A program made the position numbers and the translations under genes. Below are positions 7,655 to 15,345 of a DNA stretch of 39,496 bases, one piece after another. The notes below the pieces were generated by a model, which made no database searches, was not told the origin of the DNA, and saw nothing but the letters and a program-made list of their open reading frames with translations. Numbering within the stretch: position 1 is the stretch's first letter; every line of letters begins with the position of its first letter. Origin of the DNA: Mesorhizobium caraganae (GTDB lineage: Bacteria > Pseudomonadota > Alphaproteobacteria > Rhizobiales > Rhizobiaceae); contig NZ_JAFCGY010000043.1 in the NCBI RefSeq assembly GCF_016836705.1, positions 1-39,496 of the forward strand, written 5' to 3'.

Positions 7655-8851
7655 TCATGTCAATTCGCCCGAGAAGGCTTCTCGCAATAAGGATTGGCGA
7701 AGGTTATCGACATCCTGCAGCTTAGTCTTGTATGCCAAAATAAGTTCTGGCGTGTACGATCTTGCCTCCTGAAACTGCTCTACCAAACGGCCTTGCGTAA
7801 ATATGTCTGGCACCGAAATCACTAGTTCGAGTTGCCTTGTTATTCCGATGTAAGCTCGTGTCGCCCCATCTTCTGCCGCCGTGGCAATCTGATGTTGGAA
7901 GGATGCGCTTTGAAAAGCGAAGAAGAGAAATTCTGGCAGCAGCCGGTCAGTGTCCTTGACCCTATAATAGGTAACCTGCGGCGTTAACATGACGTAGTCG
8001 TAACTGGTCTTAAGCATCGCAGTTCGACCGATGGTGCCCTTGTGAGACAGCAGTATGTCGCCATCGACGGCGAAGCCCTTGCGAAGGCTGTCGGCCTGCT
8101 CGCGGGAGATAAAGTAGCAGTTTGTCTGGTCCACGGTCCCGTCAACAAGGTCGGACGCCATGACGAACGGAATGCCCGATGAAACGAAGTCCGCTTTCTT
8201 TGGATGGATTTCTCCGTGGTTCCCGTCCTGCGGTTTGGCCAGTATCCCTTCCTCAACCAATGACCCGATCGACACGGCAGTCCAGCCGTCATCAACTGAG
8301 TCGAAAAAGCCGCCCAAGAAAGACGCAAACAGCTCCTGTGCGTCTCGCAGGTTGGCTTCGATGTGGGCTCGGGCGAGAGCCAGGCCGTCGAATCCATCGT
8401 CCAGAACAGCAGCAATTCGCCGTTGTTCTTCGAGCGGCGGGATGGGGATTTCGAAGCCCATCACTTCGTTCATGTTTGCACGGGGCATACGAGCTCCGGT
8501 ACAGGTCGCGTCTATCCGTCGATTAGTTATTTCGCTTGTGATCCAGTGAAACAGAAAGCGTCTGTCGAGTTTTTCATGCGGTCGCAGAGGGAATATTTCA
8601 GTCGAACAGTGACCCGCGAAATCCGGAGTCAGTACTTTATTGAGGTAGGGCCGAAGACGCCCATAGAGCAAATGTTTGTCTGTGAATGCGAAGGTTGCGC
8701 TCTTCACCGATTGCCCGTCTCTGCGCCCCACAAATTCGCCGGTATCGCTTGAGATGTCCTCCAATCCAACATAAGTGGCGGGGCCGTTGCTATGCTTCCG
8801 CTTCTCAACGTCACAGACCTCATACAGCGGCCTAATCTCCCAACCTGCCAT
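7655..8851 (-). CDS. hsdS: type I restriction-modification specificity subunit
   Basis: A 398-aa DNA-recognition subunit with two target recognition domains separated by helical spacers. TRD1 spans about 1-145 and ends in the conserved PIPPLEEQRRIAAVLD, which begins the central coiled coil (about 145-185). TRD2 spans about 190-350 and contains the conserved GDILLSHKGTIGR. The C-terminal helix ends NLRQSLLREAFSGEL, the standard HsdS tail. It starts one base into the hsdM stop codon (TGATG overlap), so translation is coupled. The two TRDs should recognise a bipartite site that cannot be predicted from sequence alone. Confidence 0.95.
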   Translation of the reverse strand: MAGWEIRPLYEVCDVEKRKHSNGPATYVGLEDISSDTGEFVGRRDGQSVKSATFAFTDKHLLYGRLRPYLNKVLTPDFAGHCSTEIFPLRPHEKLDRRFLFHWITSEITNRRIDATCTGARMPRANMNEVMGFEIPIPPLEEQRRIAAVLDDGFDGLALARAHIEANLRDAQELFASFLGGFFDSVDDGWTAVSIGSLVEEGILAKPQDGNHGEIHPKKADFVSSGIPFVMASDLVDGTVDQTNCYFISREQADSLRKGFAVDGDILLSHKGTIGRTAMLKTSYDYVMLTPQVTYYRVKDTDRLLPEFLFFAFQSASFQHQIATAAEDGATRAYIGITRQLELVISVPDIFTQGRLVEQFQEARSYTPELILAYKTKLQDVDNLRQSLLREAFSGELT

Positions 8852-10299
8852 CAGAGCATCCCCCGAATGTTCTCCAGAATGTCGGCTGTGTCGGCATCCC
8901 GTGCCAGCATTCCAGCAATGATGTCTTCCGGAGAGCGGAGTGCTGTCGCTTCGGGCGCGTTTGGGTTTTTGATCGAGAGATCAAAAGTCGTAGTATCTAG
9001 GTTCGCCCGGCTGATCCGCCAGCTTTTCGGCCCTTCAGTGAAGGCCTTCTGCAACTCCACGAACTCTGCCAGATCGGTATCGTTGAGCGGGTTGGTTTTG
9101 CCCATGCTGCGGCCCGGATCGAGCTGATAGACCCAGATATTCCGCGTCGGCGCTCCCTTTTCAAAGAAAAGCACTACGGTCTTCACCCCGGCTCCCTGGA
9201 AGGTGCCATGTGGGCAATCAAGGATTGTGTGAAGCGTGCAGCCTTCCAGCAGGTCCTTCCGAAGTGCAATGCTTGCGTTGTCGGTATTGGTCAGGAAGGT
9301 ATTCTTGATCACCACTGCCGCCCGACCCCCGGCCCGCAGCTTTCGGATGAAGTGTTGCAGGAACAGATATGCGGTTTCGCCGGTACGGATCGGAAAATTT
9401 TGTTGGACCTCGCGTCGTTCGCTGCCGCCGAAAGGGGGATTGGCGAGAACGATGTCGTGGCGATCCTTTTGCTGGATATCCATCACGTTCTCGTTGAGCG
9501 AGTTGGTGTGGATGATGTTCGGGGCGTCGATACCATGCAGGACCATGTTCATGACCCCGATGATGTAAGCGAGCGTCTTCTTTTCCTGCCCGAAAAAGGT
9601 GCGTGTCTGAAGGGTTTCATAGTCGGAAGCGGACAGGTTATCTCGGCGCAGGTAATCGTAGGCTTCACAAAGGAAGCCAGCGGACCCAACTGCACCGTCA
9701 TAGATGGTCTCGCCGATCTGCGGGTTGATAACCTTGACCATGGCGCGGATGAGCGGGCGGGGCGTGTAGTATTCACCACCGTTGCGACCCGCGTTGCCCA
9801 TGCGGCGGATGCGAGTTTCGTAGAGTTGGGAGAGTTCATGCCGCTCGGCTTGTGTATTGAACCTCAGGGCGTCGACAATCTCCAGTACGTCACGGAGAAT
9901 GTAGCCAGAACGGAATTTGTTACGCAGCTCGGTGAACACCTCGCCAATCTTGTATTCGATGGTTCTAGGACCCGTAGCGGACTGGCGGAAGGAGGCGAGA
10001 TAGGGAAACAGCTCCTGGTTGACGAACTGGACTAGGTCATCACCAGTCCGGGCGCTGTTGTGGTCGAACTTGCCACCCACCTTCGGGGCTGCCCAGCGGT
10101 CCCACCGGTGTTCGCCGTCGATGATGGGCCTGTAATCTCGCCCGTCTAGTTCTGCGCGATCCCGGCGTTCGTTTTCGAGGTCATCGAGGTACTTCAGGAA
10201 CAGAACCCAGGAGGTCTGCTCCACATAGTCCAGCTCGTTGGCAATGCCTTCCTCGGCCCTTAGGTCTCGCTCGATGCTGTTGAAGGCGTTCTCGTACAT
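8851..10299 (-). CDS. hsdM: type I restriction-modification methyltransferase subunit (N6-adenine)
   Basis: A 482-aa protein with an HsdM N-terminal helical domain (ERDLRAEEGIANELDYVEQT) and an N6-adenine methylase core. The SAM-binding motif I appears as DGAVGSAGF at 201-209, a known variant of DPACGTGGF. The catalytic motif IV is NPPF at 287-290. The conserved GEYYTPRPLIRAMV segment precedes motif I. A TGGAG ribosome binding site lies before ATG 10299. It is the first gene of the operon, so cells would be methylated before restriction is complete, as is usual for type I systems. Confidence 0.96.
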   Translation of the reverse strand: MYENAFNSIERDLRAEEGIANELDYVEQTSWVLFLKYLDDLENERRDRAELDGRDYRPIIDGEHRWDRWAAPKVGGKFDHNSARTGDDLVQFVNQELFPYLASFRQSATGPRTIEYKIGEVFTELRNKFRSGYILRDVLEIVDALRFNTQAERHELSQLYETRIRRMGNAGRNGGEYYTPRPLIRAMVKVINPQIGETIYDGAVGSAGFLCEAYDYLRRDNLSASDYETLQTRTFFGQEKKTLAYIIGVMNMVLHGIDAPNIIHTNSLNENVMDIQQKDRHDIVLANPPFGGSERREVQQNFPIRTGETAYLFLQHFIRKLRAGGRAAVVIKNTFLTNTDNASIALRKDLLEGCTLHTILDCPHGTFQGAGVKTVVLFFEKGAPTRNIWVYQLDPGRSMGKTNPLNDTDLAEFVELQKAFTEGPKSWRISRANLDTTTFDLSIKNPNAPEATALRSPEDIIAGMLARDADTADILENIRGML

Positions 10300-10528
10300 G
10301 TGTTCTCCAGGCAGTTCGAACCATTCATGCGATTCTCGGATGGTCTAGCATACGTCCCTCGAGCTTGGGCGGGGCCCGAACCGTTGCGGACATTTTTTCA
10401 AAAGTTCTGTTTGCGTATTTCATACTGCGAGAGCGCCGTGTTCCCCCCATGGGGGGTGCGAGATCGTGCTCCGACTGAGACTGCCCAACCTCGTTAGGGA
10501 GCATCTCCCAACCTTGCCGCGCCGTTCG
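10300..10528 (-). promoter_or_regulatory. upstream region of hsdM with a perfect 14-bp palindrome
   Basis: These 229 bases separate hsdM from the upstream minus-strand pair and should hold the hsd promoter. CCCCCCATGGGGGG at 10443-10456 is a perfect palindrome about 145 bp upstream of the hsdM ATG. It could be an operator or a hairpin ending the preceding transcript, although no T-run follows it on the minus strand. No controller (C-protein) gene is seen nearby. Confidence 0.35.
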
Positions 10529-10867
10529 TCAAACAGGCACCTGATCGCCGGTAGTTGGAAGGGCCGTAGCAGAGGCAGTCTTAATTTTGGTATCGAAATG
10601 GGTCAACAGCATTTGCACAAGCCTAGCATGATAAATCGCATATAGGTTTGTCGACATATCTTTGTTTTGAGCCCCAACGATATTAAAGAGTAGGCGATCT
10701 GGCAGGATTTTTGGCCGCATCCATGCTTGGTTAGCAAGGTTCGGGCTATTGAGAGTGAGGTCGCCATCTTGATCCATCCGCCAGCCATGAACAACACCTT
10801 CGGCGATGCCGCTCCTGATAGCTGTTAACAGAGCATCCGGCCGATCTGTAAAAGCTCTGACTGCCAT
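10529..10867 (-). CDS. unknown 112-aa partner of the PIN-like nuclease
   Basis: Starts at ATG 10867, one base after the TAA of the PIN-like gene, so the two are almost certainly co-translated. The sequence begins MAVRAFTDRPDALLTAIRSG, then VHGWRMDQDGDLTLNSP, and ends in a helical stretch (NLYAIYHARLVQMLLTHF) with a polar Ala/Thr tail. It has no recognised domain, membrane segment or metal motif. The tight coupling makes an antitoxin-like or complex partner role possible, but nothing in the sequence proves it. A longer frame upstream to 10912 would overlap the nuclease gene and is not favoured. Confidence 0.65.
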   Translation of the reverse strand: MAVRAFTDRPDALLTAIRSGIAEGVVHGWRMDQDGDLTLNSPNLANQAWMRPKILPDRLLFNIVGAQNKDMSTNLYAIYHARLVQMLLTHFDTKIKTASATALPTTGDQVPV

Positions 10868-10868
10868 T

Positions 10869-11861
10869 TTACGTCTCTTCATCTTCGGGGTCGCTGTCCT
10901 CCGGCGGCGCACTTTTCTTCTTCGTATCTGGTGCGTCTAGCCATTTTAGGAACTGAGGCCCGAGCGTTTTATCCGGCGGCGAAAGGATTTTGAAAAGTCG
11001 CTGTTTGTGCTCCTCCCTTTGAGTGTCGAGGGCGGCCGTTACCTCGTCGAGGGCGGCATCACCGACTTTCACCTGGGAGAACTCCTTGGCTGCCCGCAAG
11101 AATCCTTCAGTCGTATAGAACCAGATCGACTGCCCGGTTACCGCCCGAAACTCCTTGCGAAGCGCTGGGAGCGGGCTGACCATGCGGGAGCTTTCATAAT
11201 GCCACCAGTCCTCCTTCACGTCGTCCGTAACGAGAATAAAATCCTTCTTTTTATCCGCGGCGATAGCCATGATCTGCTTCCACGCTATGAAGTCGCCATA
11301 GCACTGCGGCTCGCCCTTCTCTTTAACATCGCTGAACCCCGGAGGAATCAAAGCGCCATAGCGCGTCTTACCCTCATTGTATAAAGAATCGAGTTCGGCG
11401 GCCGTGGGCTCGCCGCCAATTTTCCCGTCGAAAAGCTTTAGGAGGAGATCAGAATCTTCGTCAGAAGCCATAGATTTTTCCATTTTAGATCGCCCCTCAT
11501 CCAGTTCTTCCAAGATAGCTTCAACGTTCCGAACAGATGCCTTGGAGAGGTACGGCTGCTCCTGCTTAACTTTGTGCTTTTTTAGCAGCTCGTTGAGGTC
11601 GTTTTCTGCCTTCTGAAAATTACGAATCTGGTTACTTATTACCTTTGCTCGATTTCGACTGTACTCCAGAGCGAACTGGTATGGCAGAATGATCCTCTTC
11701 GTGAAGGTTTCGTATGCCTTTACCAATTCTTTCTTCGTGTCGGAGGAGTATCCGTAGAGGTTCAGAAGCGAACTAGCGTCAAACGTGATAAGAGCGTCAC
11801 TCCAGAACTTCTCAAATTCCGCTTTTGTCGGACGAAAATACTCGTGGAGTACCGTTTTCAT
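10869..11861 (-). CDS. PIN-like domain nuclease (PIN_8 / DUF4935 type)
   Basis: A 330-aa protein whose N-terminal 240 residues fit the PIN-like fold. The first acidic residue is Asp28 in LITFDASSLLNLYGYS (other members have D-T-N here), then Glu66 in FALEYSRNR, Asp190 in YGDFIAWKQI, and Asp213/Asp214 in LVTDDVKEDWW. These four acidic positions would bind the divalent metals for RNA or DNA cleavage. A long charged helical insert (about 75-160) and a C-terminal acidic tail follow the family pattern. PIN-like proteins of this group often occur in mobile and defence islands, but the target is unknown. It is the first gene of a two-gene unit with the 112-aa protein. Confidence 0.82.
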   Translation of the reverse strand: MKTVLHEYFRPTKAEFEKFWSDALITFDASSLLNLYGYSSDTKKELVKAYETFTKRIILPYQFALEYSRNRAKVISNQIRNFQKAENDLNELLKKHKVKQEQPYLSKASVRNVEAILEELDEGRSKMEKSMASDEDSDLLLKLFDGKIGGEPTAAELDSLYNEGKTRYGALIPPGFSDVKEKGEPQCYGDFIAWKQIMAIAADKKKDFILVTDDVKEDWWHYESSRMVSPLPALRKEFRAVTGQSIWFYTTEGFLRAAKEFSQVKVGDAALDEVTAALDTQREEHKQRLFKILSPPDKTLGPQFLKWLDAPDTKKKSAPPEDSDPEDEET

Positions 11862-12042
11862 TCGAAGCCCCAGGCGGACCCTGTCGAAACAGATTTATGA
11901 TTTGATCGCACCGCACGTCCCCGTAGTGCAAGCCACAACAGGATTTGTTTTAACAATCCGATGCCTGTCGTCGGTTGGCAATGTGGTTTCTATGGTTCTT
12001 TAGGGCTTGCCCTTATGACACGCCACGAAATGCATGAAAGCC

Positions 12043-12111
12043 GGTGTCACTAGGATGAGTGTTGACTTTTGGCACTGACTGGGTCACATAGTCTAAGATA
12101 CCAGTGACACC
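12043..12111. promoter_or_regulatory. inverted repeat and putative promoter upstream of the serine recombinase (possible res or autoregulatory site)
   Basis: GGTGTCACT (12043-12051) and its exact reverse complement AGTGACACC (12103-12111) flank 51 bases. Between them are a TTGACT (12062-12067) and CATAGT (12087-12092) at 19-bp spacing, which would serve as a promoter. Further half-site-like TGAC/GTCA motifs occur inside. Resolvases commonly bind repeated subsites directly upstream of their own gene, so this may be a res-like site and operator in one. Confidence 0.5.
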
Positions 12112-12124
12112 AAGGGGCCCTCAC

Positions 12125-12685
12125 GTGACTTCTCCCATTATCGGCTACGCTCGCACCTCGACCGTCGACCAAGAGGCAGGGCTGGAGGCCCAGCAGCGAG
12201 ACCTCCAGGCCGCAGGATGCACCAAGCTGTTCAGCGAGCAGCTATCCTCGGTCGCCACCATGCGGCCCCAACTTGAGGCAGCACTAGACTATGTGCGGGA
12301 TGGCGACACTCTCGTTGTCACCAAGCCCGACCGCTTGGCCCGCTCGACCGCCGATCTCTTGGGGATTACCGAAAGGCTTAGGTCCAAAGGCGTTACCCTG
12401 CGCGTCCTCTCGATGCAGATGGATACTAGCACACCGACCGGCAAGTTGATGCTGACGATGTTGGGCGGGATCGCGGAGTTCGAGCGGGACCTGATGCTCG
12501 AACGTCAGCGCGAAGGGATCGCTAAGGCTAAGGCAGACGGCAAGTACAAGGGCAGAGCGCCAACAGCGAGACGGAAGGCCGCAGACGTGCTGCGCCTGAA
12601 GGCCGAAGGGAAGTCGGCGGACGCAATCGTGGAGGAGTTGGGCGTGAGCCGATCCAGCGTGTTCCGAATCCTACGGTCTAACTAA
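12125..12685 (+). CDS. serine recombinase (resolvase/invertase family)
   Basis: A 186-aa small serine recombinase. The catalytic core has Arg10 and the nucleophile Ser12 in GYARTSTVDQ, the conserved KPDRLARSTADLLG region (around residue 75), and the long E helix after GGIAEFERDLMLERQREGI. The C-terminal helix-turn-helix is SADAIVEELGVSRSSVFRIL. GTG 12125 is chosen because AAGGGG lies 7 nt upstream; an upstream GTG at 12104 has no such site. The length is that of Tn3/Hin-type enzymes. No transposase or invertible segment is obvious, so it may resolve element multimers or act on an unseen site. It lies 5 nt from the next gene, which suggests a shared function. Confidence 0.9.
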   Translation: MTSPIIGYARTSTVDQEAGLEAQQRDLQAAGCTKLFSEQLSSVATMRPQLEAALDYVRDGDTLVVTKPDRLARSTADLLGITERLRSKGVTLRVLSMQMDTSTPTGKLMLTMLGGIAEFERDLMLERQREGIAKAKADGKYKGRAPTARRKAADVLRLKAEGKSADAIVEELGVSRSSVFRILRSN

Positions 12686-12690
12686 GAGAG

Positions 12691-13386
12691 ATGCGCGTGG
12701 ATTTGCGTGACCTTCTGATCGAGTGTCTCGATGCGCTCCGCGTTCCTGCGCTGGATTGCAACCATCGTGCAGAGCATCTCAAACGAATTGAACAGGTGCT
12801 AGAGAACGACGGTCTGCCTAGCGAAGCTCGAAGTCTGCTGGTCCAAGCGGCAGCAACGTTTCGCAGGCACATGAAGCGGCATCCAGCCGATTTTTGGTTC
12901 AGGGATGATAGGGAAACCGGAGTCATCGCTCAGGCCATCGCGAACTACATTGGGGACGATGGGTTTTTCTATCACGGCACGGTTTTCCGCCGACTTCGGA
13001 GTATCCTCGATGAGGGGCTGGTTCCCGGCGCCTCTCGGGTTTGGGGGCTGAAAGGTGAGGCGCAAGACGTACTGCGCCAGTATGTGTTCTTCGAGCCTAC
13101 ATGGCGCGGAGCGGTAAACTGGGCGGATACAGCGAGCCGTCGGGCTAAGGGCAAAAAAGGAACCTTGGCGAGGAGCCCGGTGATCATCAGGTTGCCGATG
13201 CGCGGCCTCCAGGCAGTTCGAGACCCGTTCGCCCGACGCGAGGACTGCCTGATGGTGAAAGGCAAGGTATCTGCTGAACAAGCTGAGTTTACTTCGGGGC
13301 ATGTGCGCGGATTTGCCAGATGGGCCCCTCTGACTGAAGCAATGTTGTCACGCTTCGAATCTGATACAAAGACTCTTGTTATATAA
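12691..13386 (+). CDS. putative ADP-ribosyltransferase-like protein
   Basis: A 231-aa protein with no firm family match by eye. The region 93-200 nevertheless follows the ART fold order: FFYHGT with His95, then LRSILDEGLVPG (helix and loop); YVFFEPTWRGAVNWAD at 131-146 (the Y-[ST]-x-A-x-x-[YW]-A strand-helix of ARTs); a VIIRLPM strand; and finally VKGKVSAEQAEF with Glu196/Gln197 where ARTs carry the third catalytic residue. KptA, DarT and PARP-type enzymes share this layout. The N-terminal 85 residues are helical. The gene starts 5 nt after the recombinase stop on the same strand, so the two form an operon. ADP-ribosylation of a protein, DNA or RNA is inferred from motifs only. Confidence 0.55.
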   Translation: MRVDLRDLLIECLDALRVPALDCNHRAEHLKRIEQVLENDGLPSEARSLLVQAAATFRRHMKRHPADFWFRDDRETGVIAQAIANYIGDDGFFYHGTVFRRLRSILDEGLVPGASRVWGLKGEAQDVLRQYVFFEPTWRGAVNWADTASRRAKGKKGTLARSPVIIRLPMRGLQAVRDPFARREDCLMVKGKVSAEQAEFTSGHVRGFARWAPLTEAMLSRFESDTKTLVI

Positions 13387-13506
13387 ATCATTCTTCAGAT
13401 TCATATTGTCTATACAAATACCTCTGCATGTGCTATCATTCGTAAATCCTATACCCGTGTGGAGCCAGTGTTACTTCCACGCGCCTTAAGCAAGCTAGAG
13501 AATGAA

Positions 13507-14370
13507 ATGAGTAACCAACGGGGAAACCCCACGACGTGGATGACCACGGATCGAACTGATCGCAAAAGCCTCACCAACCTCCGGAAGCACCGGAACCAAG
13601 CCCTTCCCTGTAGCCACAACGGTTGCACCCATCAGCGAGCAGGTCTCAGCCGCTTCTGCCGAGCCCATGCGGATCGGCTGCGGGACGTTGGAGACCCGAT
13701 TGCCACCGTGCCGAGCCTTGGGGAACTTCAGGTCTTCTCCGGGGCCATCGAGCGATGGATCGAACACGACTGTCTGCCGATGCAGCAGGACCAGATTGAG
13801 CAGGAACTGCGCTTTCAGGCTCGGAAGTTCAACCGCCCGGAAAGTTGGGCCGTGCAGCCAGGGGACCTGCACCGTAGGATCACCCAACGAGGCCGTGCCG
13901 AGATCGTCAAAGCTACCGTTGCGAAGAATGGCGGGGACTTCCGGGAATGGTTCATTCGCGCGGCTGCGGTCGAAGGCTGGGCTCTGCTCAACTTCGATGG
14001 CCTCCCAGAGTTCCGCAAGAGGTTCGTTGAGACACAGGTCGGAAGCTGGGCGACCCAGAGGGGCACCCCTAGTCGCAAGTGGACGATGCCTGTGATGACG
14101 AAGGACACATCGACGATCCTATACACGCCAAATGGCCCAAGGCATCCTACGGTCTGGTCGTCCCACACGCAGAAGGTTCGAAAGAAGGTCTCCGGCGCCG
14201 TTCAACGGCTGCTTGGCGAGGACGCCGTTGCGGCGGCAAAGAAGGCCTTGCACCTTGGGGTTCCCTTGTGGGATCAGCCGGTCACTTCATCCATCGGTGG
14301 CGGTCAGATCACGTTGCTGAATGCCGTGAAGATTGCCCTGCGGGAGGGCGGTTCAGAAAAGGCCGCTTGA
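13507..14370 (+). CDS. unknown protein with N-terminal zinc-finger-like cysteine cluster
   Basis: A 287-aa protein, with the start placed at ATG 13507 (MSNQRGNPTTWM). Upstream in-frame starts lack better ribosome binding sites. Residues about 35-60 hold C-x4-C then C-x2-H (PCSHNGCTHQRAGLSRFCRA), a probable single zinc site. The rest is mixed alpha-beta with basic, Trp-rich segments (GDFREWFIRAAAVEGW; SRKWTMPVMT) and a Lys/Arg-rich helix (SHTQKVRKKVSGAVQRLL) that could contact nucleic acid. No enzymatic motif is recognised. The ParB-like gene follows by 22 nt. A DNA-binding partner role for that gene is an inference. Confidence 0.7.
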   Translation: MSNQRGNPTTWMTTDRTDRKSLTNLRKHRNQALPCSHNGCTHQRAGLSRFCRAHADRLRDVGDPIATVPSLGELQVFSGAIERWIEHDCLPMQQDQIEQELRFQARKFNRPESWAVQPGDLHRRITQRGRAEIVKATVAKNGGDFREWFIRAAAVEGWALLNFDGLPEFRKRFVETQVGSWATQRGTPSRKWTMPVMTKDTSTILYTPNGPRHPTVWSSHTQKVRKKVSGAVQRLLGEDAVAAAKKALHLGVPLWDQPVTSSIGGGQITLLNAVKIALREGGSEKAA

Positions 14371-14392
14371 TACCACCAAAGAGGAACTGGCA

Positions 14393-15262
14393 TTGCGTTT
14401 CGACGGCGACGACATCGAAGACATGGATACTGCTGAGGCACTTGAGGCTATCCGCCAAGTCTTCGCAGAACATCCCGAGGGCCCACAGGGCGATCCTGAC
14501 GTTCTCGATCTTGAGGAACTGCGTACCTTGGAGTGCGTCTTTCAACCACGAGACTTGAGCTTCCGAGAGGGAGATCACGAGGCGCACGTGGACACTCTCA
14601 AGAAGGCAATCGGCAAGCCCGAGAAGCCGCAGTACCTGGATGCGATCACAGTCTGGTGGGGAGGTGACCGCTGGTACATTCTCGACGGCCATCACCGGCG
14701 GCTCGCTTACGAGAGGGCCAAGGTTAAGAAGGGTATCCCCGTGCGTGCCTTCACGGGCACCGTAGAGGAAGCCTTGGCTCAGTCGGTCTCCTTGAACTCG
14801 AAGGACAAGCTGGCAATGAGCCTTCGCGACAAGATGAACACGGCGTGGAGGCTCACCGCCTATACCGATTACTCGAAAAGCAAGATCGCTGCTGAATGCG
14901 GCGTCGGCGAACGCTCCGTTGCGAACATGCGTAGCATCAGACGAGCGTTGATCGATCTGGGCAAGTCCGCTGAGAAGATGGCGGGCATGGCATGGGCCGA
15001 AGCACAGCTTGAAGCCCGGGGCGAGCAGAAACTCGAAATCGATCAGGATGCTGCCACGGAGAAACGTGCGAAGGGCTACGCAAAAAGCATTGCCAGAGCG
15101 CTCAAGGATCGGCCCCACAAGGACCCCGAGGGCTTCGCCAGGGCGCTGCAGATGCTGGACGAGAGGCTACCCATGAGGCTTCTTGAAACGAACGCGTGGG
15201 CCGATGCTCTCTCAGATTTCCGCAAGGTACTTGAGGCGGAAGAGGAATTCGGCGACTACTGA
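14393..15262 (+). CDS. ParB/sulfiredoxin-fold protein with helix-turn-helix
   Basis: About 289 aa. The start is uncertain: TTG 14393 has an AAAGAGGA ribosome binding site, while TTG 14333 would overlap the previous gene by 38 nt. A ParB/Srx-like domain (about 50-135) contains the phosphate-binding box as WYILDGHHRRLAYERA (D-G-H-H-R in place of G-E-R-R). A KorB-like helix-turn-helix follows (DYSKSKIAAECGVGERSVAN, about 165-185) and then a helical C-terminus. ParB-fold CTPases act in partition, but island-borne relatives also serve as regulators or defence factors. No ParA is nearby, so plasmid-type partition is unlikely. Confidence 0.75.
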   Translation: MRFDGDDIEDMDTAEALEAIRQVFAEHPEGPQGDPDVLDLEELRTLECVFQPRDLSFREGDHEAHVDTLKKAIGKPEKPQYLDAITVWWGGDRWYILDGHHRRLAYERAKVKKGIPVRAFTGTVEEALAQSVSLNSKDKLAMSLRDKMNTAWRLTAYTDYSKSKIAAECGVGERSVANMRSIRRALIDLGKSAEKMAGMAWAEAQLEARGEQKLEIDQDAATEKRAKGYAKSIARALKDRPHKDPEGFARALQMLDERLPMRLLETNAWADALSDFRKVLEAEEEFGDY

Positions 15263-15345
15263 CCCATGCACTCATACATGTGCATTTTGCATAGATGTTG
15301 GCGTTAAAAGGTGTTCGAGGACGGCTGATGCAAAGCCAGCCTAGG

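Noticed and set aside
12125..12685. Serine recombinase as part of a transposon (Tn3-like)
   Set aside because: No transposase gene or terminal inverted repeats of a Tn3-type element flank it; only the local inverted repeat upstream is seen.
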